From Halichoerus grypus (Eukaryota > Chordata > Mammalia > Carnivora > Phocidae), in assembly GCF_964656455.1 (NCBI RefSeq), contig NC_135722.1, forward strand, positions 111,296,234 through 111,360,233: a stretch of DNA of 64,000 bases, given 5' to 3'. The notes beneath the pieces are model-generated. The model was not told where the DNA came from. It worked only from the letters and a program-made list of their open reading frames with translations, and made no database searches. This document shows, one piece after another, positions 23,329 through 48,192 of the stretch. Within the stretch, counting starts at the first letter, position 1, and each line of letters begins with the position of its first letter. Both the position numbers and the translations under genes were made by a program.

Positions 23329-26300
23329 CTAGTAATAGCACAAAGTTAAGGACAATGGCTTATATCTCCAGTGGATGAATGTTAGTGCTATCTGATAAAT
23401 ATAATCACAGCCTCATACTAAGGATAATGATTTTTTGTGGAACAACTAATAGGTGTAGTCATTAGCGTTAGTATGTGACCAGCAAATATTCTGTGTAAAA
23501 AAAAAAAATCTGATTCGGTATTAGAACTGAATATATATTTCACTTTCCCTGGGGAAAAAATTGTACTTTTAGACATCATGAGCTCAGATAAGGAGACTAC
23601 ATATCTTTTCATTCATTATGAACCTCATAAAACCTAATAAAGGCAAATCTGATTGGATTTCTCATTCTTTGTTGTTCTCTTAAAGCTCCCTGTCACATTC
23701 CCGATAAATTCTAAATCTCCTTACCTAGTATATAAAGCATTGTAATCTGGTCTGTTTTTTCAACTTCAGTTCTCAACACTTCCCTGCATGAATCCCACAC
23801 CCAGACACACGAAGATACTAACAGAACAAGCCATGACACATCCACCATCATCTCTCAGCAAATGGTGGTTCAGGACCACCTCAAGCCGTTCCCCTCCTAT
23901 TTTCTAGGAGAAAACCCTCACTGAATGACCCGACACCTTCATGAGTACATCCTATGAGTACATGTCTCCTCCACATTTCTGTAACTCCAATGCCTGGCAT
24001 GGTGCTTAAAATAGAAAAATGGCTTAATAAAATCTCGTTGAACAATTCCCTTGGAGAAATTTTTCAGTAGATATACAGGACAAAAGATATATACATTTTT
24101 TATAGCTTTTTGTGCCTTATAGACAAAAATAGGTTTCTAGAAGGGTTATACAAACTTACGTCATCAGAAATATATGTATGTAAGTTTGAAAACCTCATGA
24201 GCATAGGATAGTACTTTTTTTTTTCCTAGAAAGACCATGTGGAAAACCATGATTTATTATATATGTATTAGCAAAATAGACTACTTTCCATGTATGATTA
24301 CTAATTTTTATTTTCCTCTTTGGTGAATTGTTAGCTCACAGTCACTGGCCATTCATCTATTGAGAACTTGATTTTTAAAAAAATCAATTTCAATAAATTC
24401 AATAGAGATAGTGTAGATATTAATCCTCTACTATAGTGTTAAGTATTTTTCCCAGATCATTGTATTTATACAATTTTTCCTTCCACTGAAGTTTTATTAG
24501 TCATCTTTGAAATATTTTTCCCTTAAAATTTCTTTCCTTTCAAAAAGTAAAGTTACTATACTTCAAACACATGAAAAATATGAAATTCTATTTTCTGTCA
24601 GTATTCTTTTACAATTTCATATTTATATTTTATTAGCTTAAGTTAATTTTGGAATGTAATACCAAGTGTGACTCAAGGTAGAGATAGTGAACTTAGACTA
24701 TTCTTTTTTGAGGTCTGAATATGGACACAGGAGATACTAGAATAAAGTTAAAAGGGTTCTTATGATCAGAGGGTTTGATTGTTAGTTTAGTTCGTTTTAA
24801 GGATAGCCAAGACCTGAGTGTGTTTATAGGCTGGAGGGAAAGAATGCCATTACAAGTTGAAAGTAAATCATAAGATGGGATAATTTATAATCCAGGGGTA
24901 TGAAGGAGGGGGAAAAAAAGGCTATGTTAATAAGACACAGGTGAACAGACTCATCTTCTACAGTAAAAGTGATATCCCATCAGTGAGCCTGGAAAAAAAG
25001 ATGGGTTTGGGGGCAGGGGTGGTGGTTGGTAGTATGTGGGTTTGTGTTGTTGTTGAGGAGGGACCTGAGAGCCTTCCTGGTGTCTATTGTCTCATGATGT
25101 AGTAAGACAGTCTACTGAGAGCTGAGGGAAATGATAAAGATCTGGCACAGGCATTAAGAGGAACAACAGAGATCCCTGTTCTTGTTCAGGCAAAGCTGGA
25201 AACCATTAATCTGTGTGGAGCCAGTCTGTATTGTTTTGTGATTTTTCTCTGACAGCATTTTTATTACTTGGGTGAAGGAGTAGAGAAGTAGGACTCTAGT
25301 AGTTATTGGGTGGTTGAGGCAGAGGAACAGGGGTGCAAAGGACCAAGGATGCTGGTGAGAGAACATGCGTGGGTAATCAAGAATAGGGTATAAACCAGGT
25401 AGAGAAGGGACAGGCAAGGTGGGTGCTAAAATAAAATGAAAGGGGAAAAGAAGAGATATTTATGAGAAGAAAAAGAGGCACAGTGTGAAGGGAACGAGAG
25501 ACCTTTCACCTTTTTTTTTTTTTTTAAAGAAAAGTTTATTCTATTCCTATTCTAGATTGAAATGATAGAAATTTAGGTAATTTTAATTAGATGAACTTTA
25601 TAGGGTTTTGTTCTTTCATAGCCTTTAAAGTCAGGGGATTCTGACTTGAGAAAGAAAACATCTTCAACAGAAAGCTGGATGTTTCTGAGTATTGAATTCA
25701 CATTCAGAAATTACATGTAGAAATTTTACCAAGGCACTTGCTTATTTTCTGACTAAAGTTCTTTCATTTGTTCTCCCCCCCCCCATTTAGTTATTTGTTC
25801 AATAAATTTGAGCTCCTACTCTGTAATGTATCCATTGGAAAACATTACAGACACTAAGAACATTCAAATACTTCCAAAAGGTACTTAAGCATTTTTCCAA
25901 TTAGCAATATAATGATATTCTTGATTTAGTGTCGTAGTCCTTACTATGTCCAAGAAGAATTCCTCTATCCCAATTTAAACTGATGTATATATATAAACTA
26001 GCAAAAGATAGGTATGTAGATACCTTTTACATATATATACACACATATTAGTAGAAGTTGTTGGATTTCCTTAAAGCCTCTTGAGCATCTACTGAAATAG
26101 TCATTCACAACTTTCTTAATTTCAACCATAGATGCAGTATTTAAGTATGTTTTTAGTAATATATTTCTTTACAGGAAACCATTGTTACAATTCTGGAATT
26201 AATGTTTGGTTTTGTTCCTTTGAGCTACTACTAATTCTATTTACAAATATTTTCTCTGATGTTTAATCAGTGTTCCTACTACATCAATTTACAAAATGAA

Positions 26301-27224
26301 GTCTACAACCATTTCTTTCATGAAAATGATGGAAAGATACACTCTTGTCAGTGAGCCATTGACCCTACTTCCCCATGTTCCGATTTAGAGTAAGTCAGGG
26401 TCAGTGTAATAGGACTTCAGTGTGCATGAAAACACAATGTCAAGGGACCCAAATCAAATCCGTATAGAAGGATGCCATCTACTTCAGAACACATGTCTGA
26501 GAGCGCAGCTCTGGGGCCCAGCGCAGGCCGGGGTGGACGACGGCTCGCCGAGAGGCCAGCTGCAGGAGCGGCACGGTCAGGGGGAGCTCCGGCCACACCT
26601 GCCGTCCTCCTGGCACGGGGTCTGCCCCCGGAACTGCACCACGACGGCGCCGGCCGGAGCCCGCGCCACCGCCAGGGCCTCTGCTCGCTCGCAGTGAATG
26701 CGCAGCTTCTCCGAAGCGGGGGCAAGCGCGGGGTAGGGACACGGGCAGGGCGGAGACAGAGGTCGCTGCGCGGTGCGGCCGACTGAGTGCGGAGTCCAGC
26801 CCCGGCCTCCGCCAGCACCCACGCGACTCGTCCCCGTCCTAGCGTCCTCGGGAGGCGGACACGCGCTTCCACATTCCGCAAACCGAACGCTTTCCTTCTG
26901 AACTCCCCGTGGCGCAGCCCCGGCCACACCGAAGGCGGGCTCCCGCTCGTCCTGGGGAAGGCGGTCCCCCGACGGCGGGACACCCAGCGTGAACGGACCG
27001 CTCCGCGAATGAACCAGGGGGGCTGTGCCAGCTTAACCGGCTAACTCGCCCTCTCGCAGGACCGGGAGGCCTTGCACTTGCGGGATTCCGCCCTCCCAGC
27101 GGCACGGTGAACCCGGTGCACAGAACACAGCGGCGCCCTTCCCGAGGCCACAGCGCTGTCCCCGCACAATGCGGGTCGGTGCTCCGACGTTCCAGAACAT
27201 CTCAGGGCCAGGTCGGCGGCGGGT
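23329..27224. other. CEP126 intron 1, with old L2-like sequence and the left part of the CpG island
   Basis: 23,640-24,050 resembles an L2-type fragment (taaagctccctgtcacattc, ttacctagtatataaagc, tgcctggcatggtgctt). 24,690-25,520 has a purine-rich, repeat-like look but no firm family. 25.5-26.4 kb is AT-rich. GC and CpG rise sharply at about 26,500. No coding exon is identified. If the human arrangement holds, a non-coding ANGPTL5 5' exon could lie in the island part. Confidence 0.5.
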
Positions 27225-27705
27225 AGGGAGGGAACGGGGCTCGAGGACCCGGACGGCGGGGGGGGATGGGGGCCCAGAGCTCACGGACCCGGACGACCGG
27301 GTGGGGGGGGAACGGGGCTCACGGCCCCTGAAGACTGTGGGGGGAACGGGGCTCACGGACCCGGACGGGGTGGGGGGGGAATGGGGCTCACGGACCCGGA
27401 CGGCGGGGGGGGATGGGGGCCCAGAGCTCACGGACCCGGACGACCGGGTGGGGGGGGAACGGGGCTCACGGACCCGGACGGCGGGGGGGGGGGGAACGGG
27501 GCTCACGGACCCGGACGGCGGAGTGGGGTGGGGAACGGGGCTCACGGCCCCGGAAGACTGTGGGGGGAACGGGGCTCACGGACCCGGACGGCGGGGGGGG
27601 GGGGGGGAACGGGGCTCACGGACCCGGACGGCGGGGGGGGGGGGACGGGCGCTCAGGGACCCGGACGGCGGGGGGGGGGGGACGGGCGCTCAGGGACCCG
27701 GCCGA
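27225..27705 (+). repeat. G-rich tandem array in CEP126 intron 1
   Basis: About a dozen units of roughly 35-45 bp, each of the form aacggggctcacggacccgg + acggcg followed by a run of 6-17 G. Two larger sub-blocks each occur twice: one with ggcccagagctcacgg and gacgaccgggtgggg, one with gaagactgtgggg. This shows block duplication. All three plus-strand frames stay open, producing misleading open frames of over 330 codons. The G runs sit on the plus strand, which is the template strand for CEP126. Confidence 0.9.
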
Positions 27706-27861
27706 GATGGAGCGGGGGTGCGGGCGCAGGACCGGGGAGCCCACCGCCCCACAGCCGGGGCGTACCCCCGCGCCCAGCCCGCCCCACGTCCGCGGGCTCC
27801 CAGGGGGCGAGGGGCCCGCCGCCCACGCCGCCACCCCGGCCACCACCCCCGGGAAGGATAC

Positions 27862-27989
27862 AGGTCGGCGACAGGCCGGCAGCGCCCGCGGCCCAAGCGG
27901 GGGCTGCGGGGGGCTCCGTCGCGGGCGTCCGACACCTCGGGGCCCCGTCCCGAGACCGCGCTCCGGGCTCCAGGCCTCCAGGCCAGCAT
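27862..27989 (-). CDS. CEP126: CEP126 coding exon 1 (start of centrosomal protein 126)
   Basis: The exon reads from an ATG at 27,989 (minus) and gives MLAWRPGARS at the N terminus, close to the human CEP126 start as I remember it. It codes 42 residues plus two bases of codon 43 and ends at a GT donor (gtatcc, 27,861 downward). Joining it to exon 2 gives ...VADLDMKIHLEK, matching the human junction SYLDMKIHLEK in phase. The start has A at -3. CEP126 is a protein of the centrosome and the base of the primary cilium, involved in microtubule organisation and ciliogenesis (family knowledge). This N-terminal stretch is Arg/Pro/Gly-rich, probably disordered, and diverges from human outside the first residues. 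It lies inside the CpG island, 160 bp from a G-rich tandem array in the following intron. The donor is only a moderate match to consensus; the phase match to exon 2 supports it. Confidence 0.85.
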
Positions 27990-28946
27990 CCTTCACCTCA
28001 GCGCCGCCTCCCCGCCCGCCGCTGTCGCCTCCCTCATGGCAGCCCCGGCCTCCTCCTCTTCCTCCCTCCACTCCGTCTCTCAGGCCTCGCGTCACGGGCG
28101 CGGAAGGGTTGGCCACGGCAGCCCCGGTTCCCGTGCAGCAGCGATGGTGGCTGTGGCGGCTGCGGCGGCGACCTTGCCTGGCACTGGCGGAGGGGGCGGC
28201 AGCTGCCCCACCGACGCCGCCGCCATCTTGGCAACCAACGGACGCCGCGTCCTTGGCGACGGAAACCAGGGCGCCGGGGCGGGGCGGGGCTATGCTCCGG
28301 GCAGCCAATAGGCGGCGTGAGCGGGTCCCGGCCTCCCGGGAACCGAGTCTGCGCAGCAGCCCCGAGCTGCGTGGCGTGTTAGCGCCTGGCACAGTCCTCC
28401 GTCCCCGGTCCTGAGGATCGTGTCCTGGGGGTGTTGAGGGATGGGAGGGCGGCCACGGGATCATTCAGGGTGGGAAGGTGGGGATTGTCGATGGAACCAC
28501 CGAATCTTGTGGGGTTCGAGCTGGAAGTCTTTGGGGGCAGCAGTCCCTTCCCCCAGCTTGATGAGGTGGCGATTTCCCTTCCTCTGCATTCTCTCACCGC
28601 CGCAGGATGCTGGCCGGTCCTCTGCAGTCTCTTCCTCGCCCTCGCCCTGCTGAAAAGGTCTGCCTTTCAGCACCCCCGATGGCGCCTGCCCTGCTGCCAG
28701 ATTCCGGCGACAGCGCATCGCCGCGTCGGGGGCCTGGAAAGAAGTCCAGGTTTAATTTCAGATCTCGGGGAGAGTATGCCCCAAACATCACCATGTCAGA
28801 TTGCTGCGGGAGGTGTGCCAACCTGAGTGGGTTTCTGAGCCGTTGATGTAATGGCTTTGCAAGTGAAAATTTGAAAAAAAGGCTGGAAATTTTTGTTGGA
28901 GCTCAGTAGAAAAGTACATATAAATTCCGACTGTGTTTCAGCCAGG

Positions 28947-28983
<37 letters not shown>

Positions 28984-30059
28984 CTCCCAGATTGGAAGCA
29001 GAATGTACAAACCAAATAAAAATCACTCACCCAGCATTGAAATGTCTCTGCCTTTGTGAATTAATTTGTTCATTTTTGGAGTTCAAATAAACTTTTCCAA
29101 TTGAAACTATTTAAAACAGTTTTTGCAAAGTTGGATGCAGTGATCCAAATTGAAATGTCATCTGGTGACTGAGATTTTAAAGTGCCACAGCAAATCCAGT
29201 TTTGATTTAACACGCAAAGCACATAAGTTTCCTTCAGGACAATGCCAAGAAGATAGAATATATAATTTTGGCAAAGAAAGGCTAAATGGACCATTAGCTA
29301 TCTTGGCAAGTCTTAGACTGGCCTAGCCACAGTGTTGACCTTGATTCTGTTCCCATTGCTATCATCAAAAGTCTGTTTCTCTAGGGCCTATTTGAAAGAG
29401 TAAGAAAAGCAGGCTGCAAAGTGAGAAAATTGTAGTTGCTGTTGGGAGTATTTAGGCATGCTTAGACTTCCTCAAAATCTAACTTTCGCTATCTTATTAG
29501 TTTGGCATTTTGAAATTCCTAGGCACCTTCTTGCTTTGCATGGACTATTAGCATTAGGAAGCATGGCTTAGTTTCTCAAGTGCCTAGAAATGCTCATTCA
29601 TATTAATCATTCTTCATTCAAATGTTGCTTTGCAATGATGACCAAGAAGAAAAGAAATTTTAAGCACAGTGCTGTTACTTTTTCTAAATCACAGGATCTG
29701 TTTTTTTTTTAAACCTTTAAATTATTTCTTCAAAATATTAATCAGGTTTCCACCTTTATGGAAGTTGTATAGTCCCAGGTTCAAAAAAAAAAGAGGCTTT
29801 AAGATTAGATATTTGGATAATAGATAATTTGAGGCAAAATTTATAAACTTTTTCTTTTGACAGGAAAGTCAAGTATGATTCAAGCAACAAAAAAGAATAT
29901 TACACTAAAGTCTCTGTATTTTGTCAGAAGAGACATCTGTATTGAATATAATGCTTAATTCTTTTGCACTTTAAAACCACAGTATAACATATTATATACA
30001 TGTTATATAATATTTTTATTTTACAAATATTTTATACATTCTTTTAATATATATAATTC

Positions 30060-31260
30060 ATTCTTTTATTAAGGAAATGTATACTGAGCACCTAGTATAT
30101 GCCAAAGACTTTCTAGCTGCTGGGGATACAATAGTGAACAAAACTTCAAAGACCCTATGCTCATGAAGTTTGTATTTATTTTTCTTCCCCACGAGAATAT
30201 ATTAGGTAGTGAAAAGCACTATGAGGAAAATGGAGTAGTGTAGGGGGGTAGAGACTGATATAGTTCTATTCTAGATATGGTGCTTAGGGAAGGCCTCTGA
30301 TTAAGGGAAATTAGGGCAGAGTCTAAATGAAGAAAGGAGGTTGCCGTTCAGATAGTTGGATGAAGAATATTATAGGCAGAGGGTGCTGTAAGTACAAAAG
30401 GCTCTGAGGGCAGAACTATATTTGATGTGTTCATAGACCAGCAAGAAGACACTGTGACTAGAACAGGGTGAGGGAGGGAAGTGTGCTAATACACAAGATT
30501 GGAGAAATGCTTTGGGGATGTACCTCAGATTTAGCAGGGACTGATAACGGTTTTCAAGGAATCGATGTAAAATCCAACCTCAAATGAAGAGGAAGCCGTT
30601 GGAGAGTTTCGAGCCAGAGCATAATATGATCTAAGTTAACCTTTAGAAAGAATCACTCTAGCTGAGGTAAGGAAGCTTAGACTGTAGTTGATAAGACTAG
30701 ACACGATGAGGCTAGTTTGAATGTTGTTATAGTAGGTTAGGTGAGAGATTATGGAAGCTGGGAGTAGGTTGGTGGTAATTGAGGTGGTAAGAAGTGTTCA
30801 GAATTTTATTTATTTTTAAAGATTTTATTTTTATTTGAGAGAGAGAAAGAGAGCATAAGTGGGGTAGGGGCAGAGGGAGAAGCAGGGCCCCCACTGAGCC
30901 AGGAGCCTATGCGGGACTCCATCCCAGGACCCTGGAATCATGGTCTGAGCCAAAGGCAGTCGCTTAACCAACTGAGCCACCCAGGTGTCCCAGAAGTGTT
31001 CAGAATTTTAAACCTTGAGCCAGTAAGAGGTATTGATGAATGGTTGGGGCAAGTGGGTAAAATGGTTGTGTTTCAAGTGAGTGAAAAAAGAATCAAATGT
31101 GACTCTATGATTTAGGGCTGGACCAATTGGATGAAAAGTATTGCCATTTACTAAAATGGGGAGGAACAGGTTGAAGGTGGAAGGAATAAGATTTGGGCTT
31201 CGGACATGATCTAAGGAGGAGATGCCTAGTAGACACCCAACTTCATTAACAAAGCTCATA
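30060..31260 (-). mobile_element. Old L2-type LINE fragment, antisense
   Basis: Begins with the reversed L2 tail (actgagcacctagtatatgc, agctgctggggatacaatag, gtgaacaaaac) and continues with ggaaggcctctgatt, aggcagagggtgctg, aagaatcactctagctgagg and gatgcctagtagacaccc. A SINE interrupts it. The family name is from memory of the consensus; similar shorter pieces lie near 2.83-3.25 kb. Confidence 0.6.
30808..30990 (-). mobile_element. Carnivore SINE, minus orientation
   Basis: Ends gagccacccaggtgtccc. Flanked by agaagtgttcagaattt on both sides. Confidence 0.93.
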
Positions 31261-32920
31261 AACTGTTAATGATGTTCTGTTTACAAAAGAAACTAATAAT
31301 AACCCCTTTATGGTTACAAAGCATGTCCACATAACTTATCTAATTTGAGTACTGTAATAACCTTGTGAGTTATGCAAAGCAGCTGTGAGGGACAATTTCC
31401 TGAGCTTTCACTTTCTTCTTGGCTGAGGCTATTTTTTTTCCATCTTCTGCTGAAGTATTTTCTTGCTCCAGTAAGAATTTCCTGGATTTGTTTCTGGGAA
31501 AGCTATGAAAGAACAAAGAATTTTAACATCTGGCTGATTTAAAATTACTGAAGTTCTGCCATATTCATTAAGTTTTGTAAGACTTCAACCAGAAATTAAA
31601 GATAAGTGCTAATCTACTCTTAATACAGATTATAAGGGTCATCGATAATGTCAGCAATGTTAGACTGCATTATAGATCAAGTCAAATAATAGTAATAATA
31701 GTGACCCCTAACATTTGAGTGCCTGCTTTCTCCGAGGCACTGTGCTGAGTGCTTATGTATATTAAATCATTGAATCCACAGCATAATCCTCATTCTACAG
31801 AGGAAGTAGTTAAGCTATAGCGATACTGGATAACTTTGCTCAAGATTCCAGAGTGAAGGCGGGGTGGAATCAAGATTCGAGTTGGTCTCAGAGCCGATGC
31901 CAGCAGCCGCCTCATGCTGCCTGCTGGAGAGGCTCGAAGTGAGAGGAGGAGAGTGTTTGGGTTTAATAGTGGGCGGCGAGGAAGCACAGTCAGAGAATAC
32001 TTAACTGTTTGAAGGTATTAATTCATTAATCAGCATTTCAGTGCCTGCTGTGCCCCAGTCAGCATGATTAGCCCCAGAAACACTATGGTAGTTCTCGGGC
32101 CGGGAAAAGGGAGTGGAGAACGTAATACCTGGAACAGGAAGCCAGACTCAGGAAAGGTTTGGATCCTTTTATTTTATTTAATTTTAGTATAGTGAATATT
32201 TAGGCATGTTTATATAATGAAGAGAAGGAAGTGTGTAAGGGGTTATTTGGAGACTCATTATAGACATTGATCTATCAGCTCTTAGAGAGTGGTAGTTTTC
32301 AATAATAATAGTTACCTGACATTCAGAATTTTTGAAGTTTTAGTAACATAGATGTTACATACAAATCAGAGTCCTAGAAATTTGGCATTTATGTGATTAA
32401 TATGACCATCCCTGAAAGCTAAATTCAGGGGGAAGCTTACTTTTTACTGAATTAGCTGTCCTGGATATCCACATTGATTAGATTTCTGCTTAGCGTTTTG
32501 TAAAAACAATTTTAATATAACCTTCTTTCTACTCCATCATTCATGTCTACTTCCTTACTATTTTTATGCAAACTGGTTTACAATTATTGAGGGATATTTT
32601 ATCAAAGGTGTTTTTTCCAAGGCCCCCAAAAATCCAACTCATAAACATTAGGTGGGCTTATAAATTCATGCTTTATCTATTTACTTATTTATCTAGCTAT
32701 TGCCTATATTCTAACAGCAGGCGTGTAGCCATAAAAAAAAGGTTTGTATAACTTAAAAATGACAGGATCTCTATGGGCTACCTTGTTTTTCATATGAAGG
32801 GTGTTGTTTCAAACGAGGGCATGGAAACCAGTAAGTATTGGCTTCTGTTTTTGTTGAACACCTTCCAGAAGCTTTCAACTGAAGACTCTATGCACTGTAG
32901 TTCTTTCAACAGAGAGCTGA

Positions 32921-47004
<14,084 letters not shown>

Positions 47005-47250
47005 TCTCCTTTTAAATTGTAGTGTGCATTCCACAGTTATTTTTGATAATATAGAAGGGATTTTACATGGTTTCCCCTTTTACTGTTTCAAACAATTTAG
47101 CCAAAATTTAACTATAGATGACATCTAGGTGTTAAGGGTTTAATTAGAAATCTTTACTTTTGTAGAGTTTTATAAAACATGGCTCAATGTATGCTTTTAG
47201 TACTAAGCACATTAACAATATGTAATAAAATTTGTTGTAAGTAAATTGCA
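47005..47250 (+). terminator. ANGPTL5: ANGPTL5 3' UTR and probable poly(A) signal
   Basis: After the stop the sequence is AT-rich. A canonical AATAAA lies at 47,224-47,229 with a TG/T-rich stretch just after it (tttgttgtaag, cgttgtcttcctgg), as expected for cleavage about 20 bases on. This would give a 3' UTR of about 240 bp. The cleavage site is inferred; later AATAAA-like motifs around 48.9 kb could serve longer transcripts. Confidence 0.6.
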
Positions 47251-47815
47251 CGTTGTCTTCCTGGAGTCTGTTGTCCTTTCAAAGAATTGTCCCTTCTCTT
47301 CAAAGAACATGTATTATAGTAGATTGTTAGGAAAATTGAAGGGAACATTATACTTATTTCCATATTCATTAGAAATGGTCAACTCTATAATATACAGATA
47401 ATTTCTATTGAAGACCATTACAAGGAATAACTGTGCAGATTAATACACACATGGTTTAAATACTTTACTATTTCCAGGTGATTCCACAATATTTTACAGG
47501 TAATAAGAGTTCGCTGCACAAAGAAAGTCCTTTTTTCCACATTTTATTCTGGTTAGTAATTTTATTCTTGTTTGTAATAAATGTACTGTACATTTATGTC
47601 CTTTTATCCTATATTAAGCCAGTGAGAATGGTAGGGACTTCTTTAAGTGAAGAACAACAGAGAAAGAGCCATTACTCAGCGGTCTAGAGGCAGCTCTTGG
47701 AACAAGCCTGTCCCCTCCACTTTTTCCACTAAGTTGGAAAGAGTTGGAACGACAAGTATTCCTTGGGAAAAGAGCAGGGAACATCCTGAGCCAAGGGTCA
47801 GTCATTGATCAAAAA
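47251..47815. other. Intergenic DNA just after ANGPTL5
   Basis: AT-rich. No gene or named repeat recognised. Confidence 0.5.
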
Positions 47816-48192
47816 GATGAGGGATTATGCTAAGTGAAATAAGTCAAGCAGAGAAAGTCAATTATCATATGGTTTCACTTATTTGTGGAACATAAGGAAT
47901 AGCATGGAGGGCATTAGGAGAAGAAAGGGAAAAATGAAGGCGGGGGGAATTGGAGGGAGAGATGAACCATGAGAGACTATGGACTCTGAGAAACAAACTG
48001 AGGGTTCTAGAGGGGAGGGGGGTGGGGGGATGGGTTAGCCTGGTGATGGGTATTAAGGAGGGCACGTTCTGCATGGAGCACTGGGTGTTATACGCAAACA
48101 ATGAATCATGGAACACTACATCAGAAACTGATGATGTAATGTATGGTGATTAACATAACATAATAATAAAAACAACATTAAAGAAAAAAAAG
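47816..48192 (+). mobile_element. Carnivore LINE-1 3' end, plus orientation
   Basis: aggcttatgctaagtgaaat-like start (gattatgctaagtgaaataa), tatggtttcacttatttgtg, gaaccatgagagactatgg, tgatgggtattaaggagg, tggtgattaacataacataa and an A-rich tail. A 5'-truncated copy close to consensus, so relatively recent. Confidence 0.9.

Larger units (their letters stand above)
26480..28420. promoter_or_regulatory. CpG island with CEP126 promoter, probably bidirectional with ANGPTL5
   Basis: This is the only long stretch of the window with high GC and dense CpG outside the minisatellites. It holds CEP126 coding exon 1 and the region just upstream of it. Around 28,219-28,310 lie a YY1-type GCCGCCATCTTGG (28,219-28,231), a partial X-box-like GTCCTTGGCGAC (28,249-28,260), stacked GC boxes (28,276-28,290) and a CCAAT box (28,305-28,309). 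No TATA box is seen. This fits a dispersed housekeeping-type promoter. ANGPTL5 starts its coding about 4.6 kb to the right. In human, as I recall, the two genes are divergent with overlapping 5' ends, so an ANGPTL5 non-coding first exon may lie inside this island. Confidence 0.8.
28421..32912. other. Region between the CpG island and ANGPTL5 exon 1, no coding gene
   Basis: Holds a (TG)n run (28,951-28,978), AT-rich unique sequence to 30.05 kb, an L2-like antisense segment (30,060-31,260) split by a SINE, and a MIR-like segment (31,690-31,860: gagtgcctgctttctccgagg, attctacagaggaagtag). It is either ANGPTL5 5' intron or upstream DNA, depending on the true transcription start. Confidence 0.55.

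Noticed and set aside
27169..28464. Very long open frames on both strands (up to 380 codons)
   Set aside because: They come from the stop-poor G-rich tandem array and CpG island, are open in all frames at once, and run through the CEP126 exon 1 and promoter in other frames.
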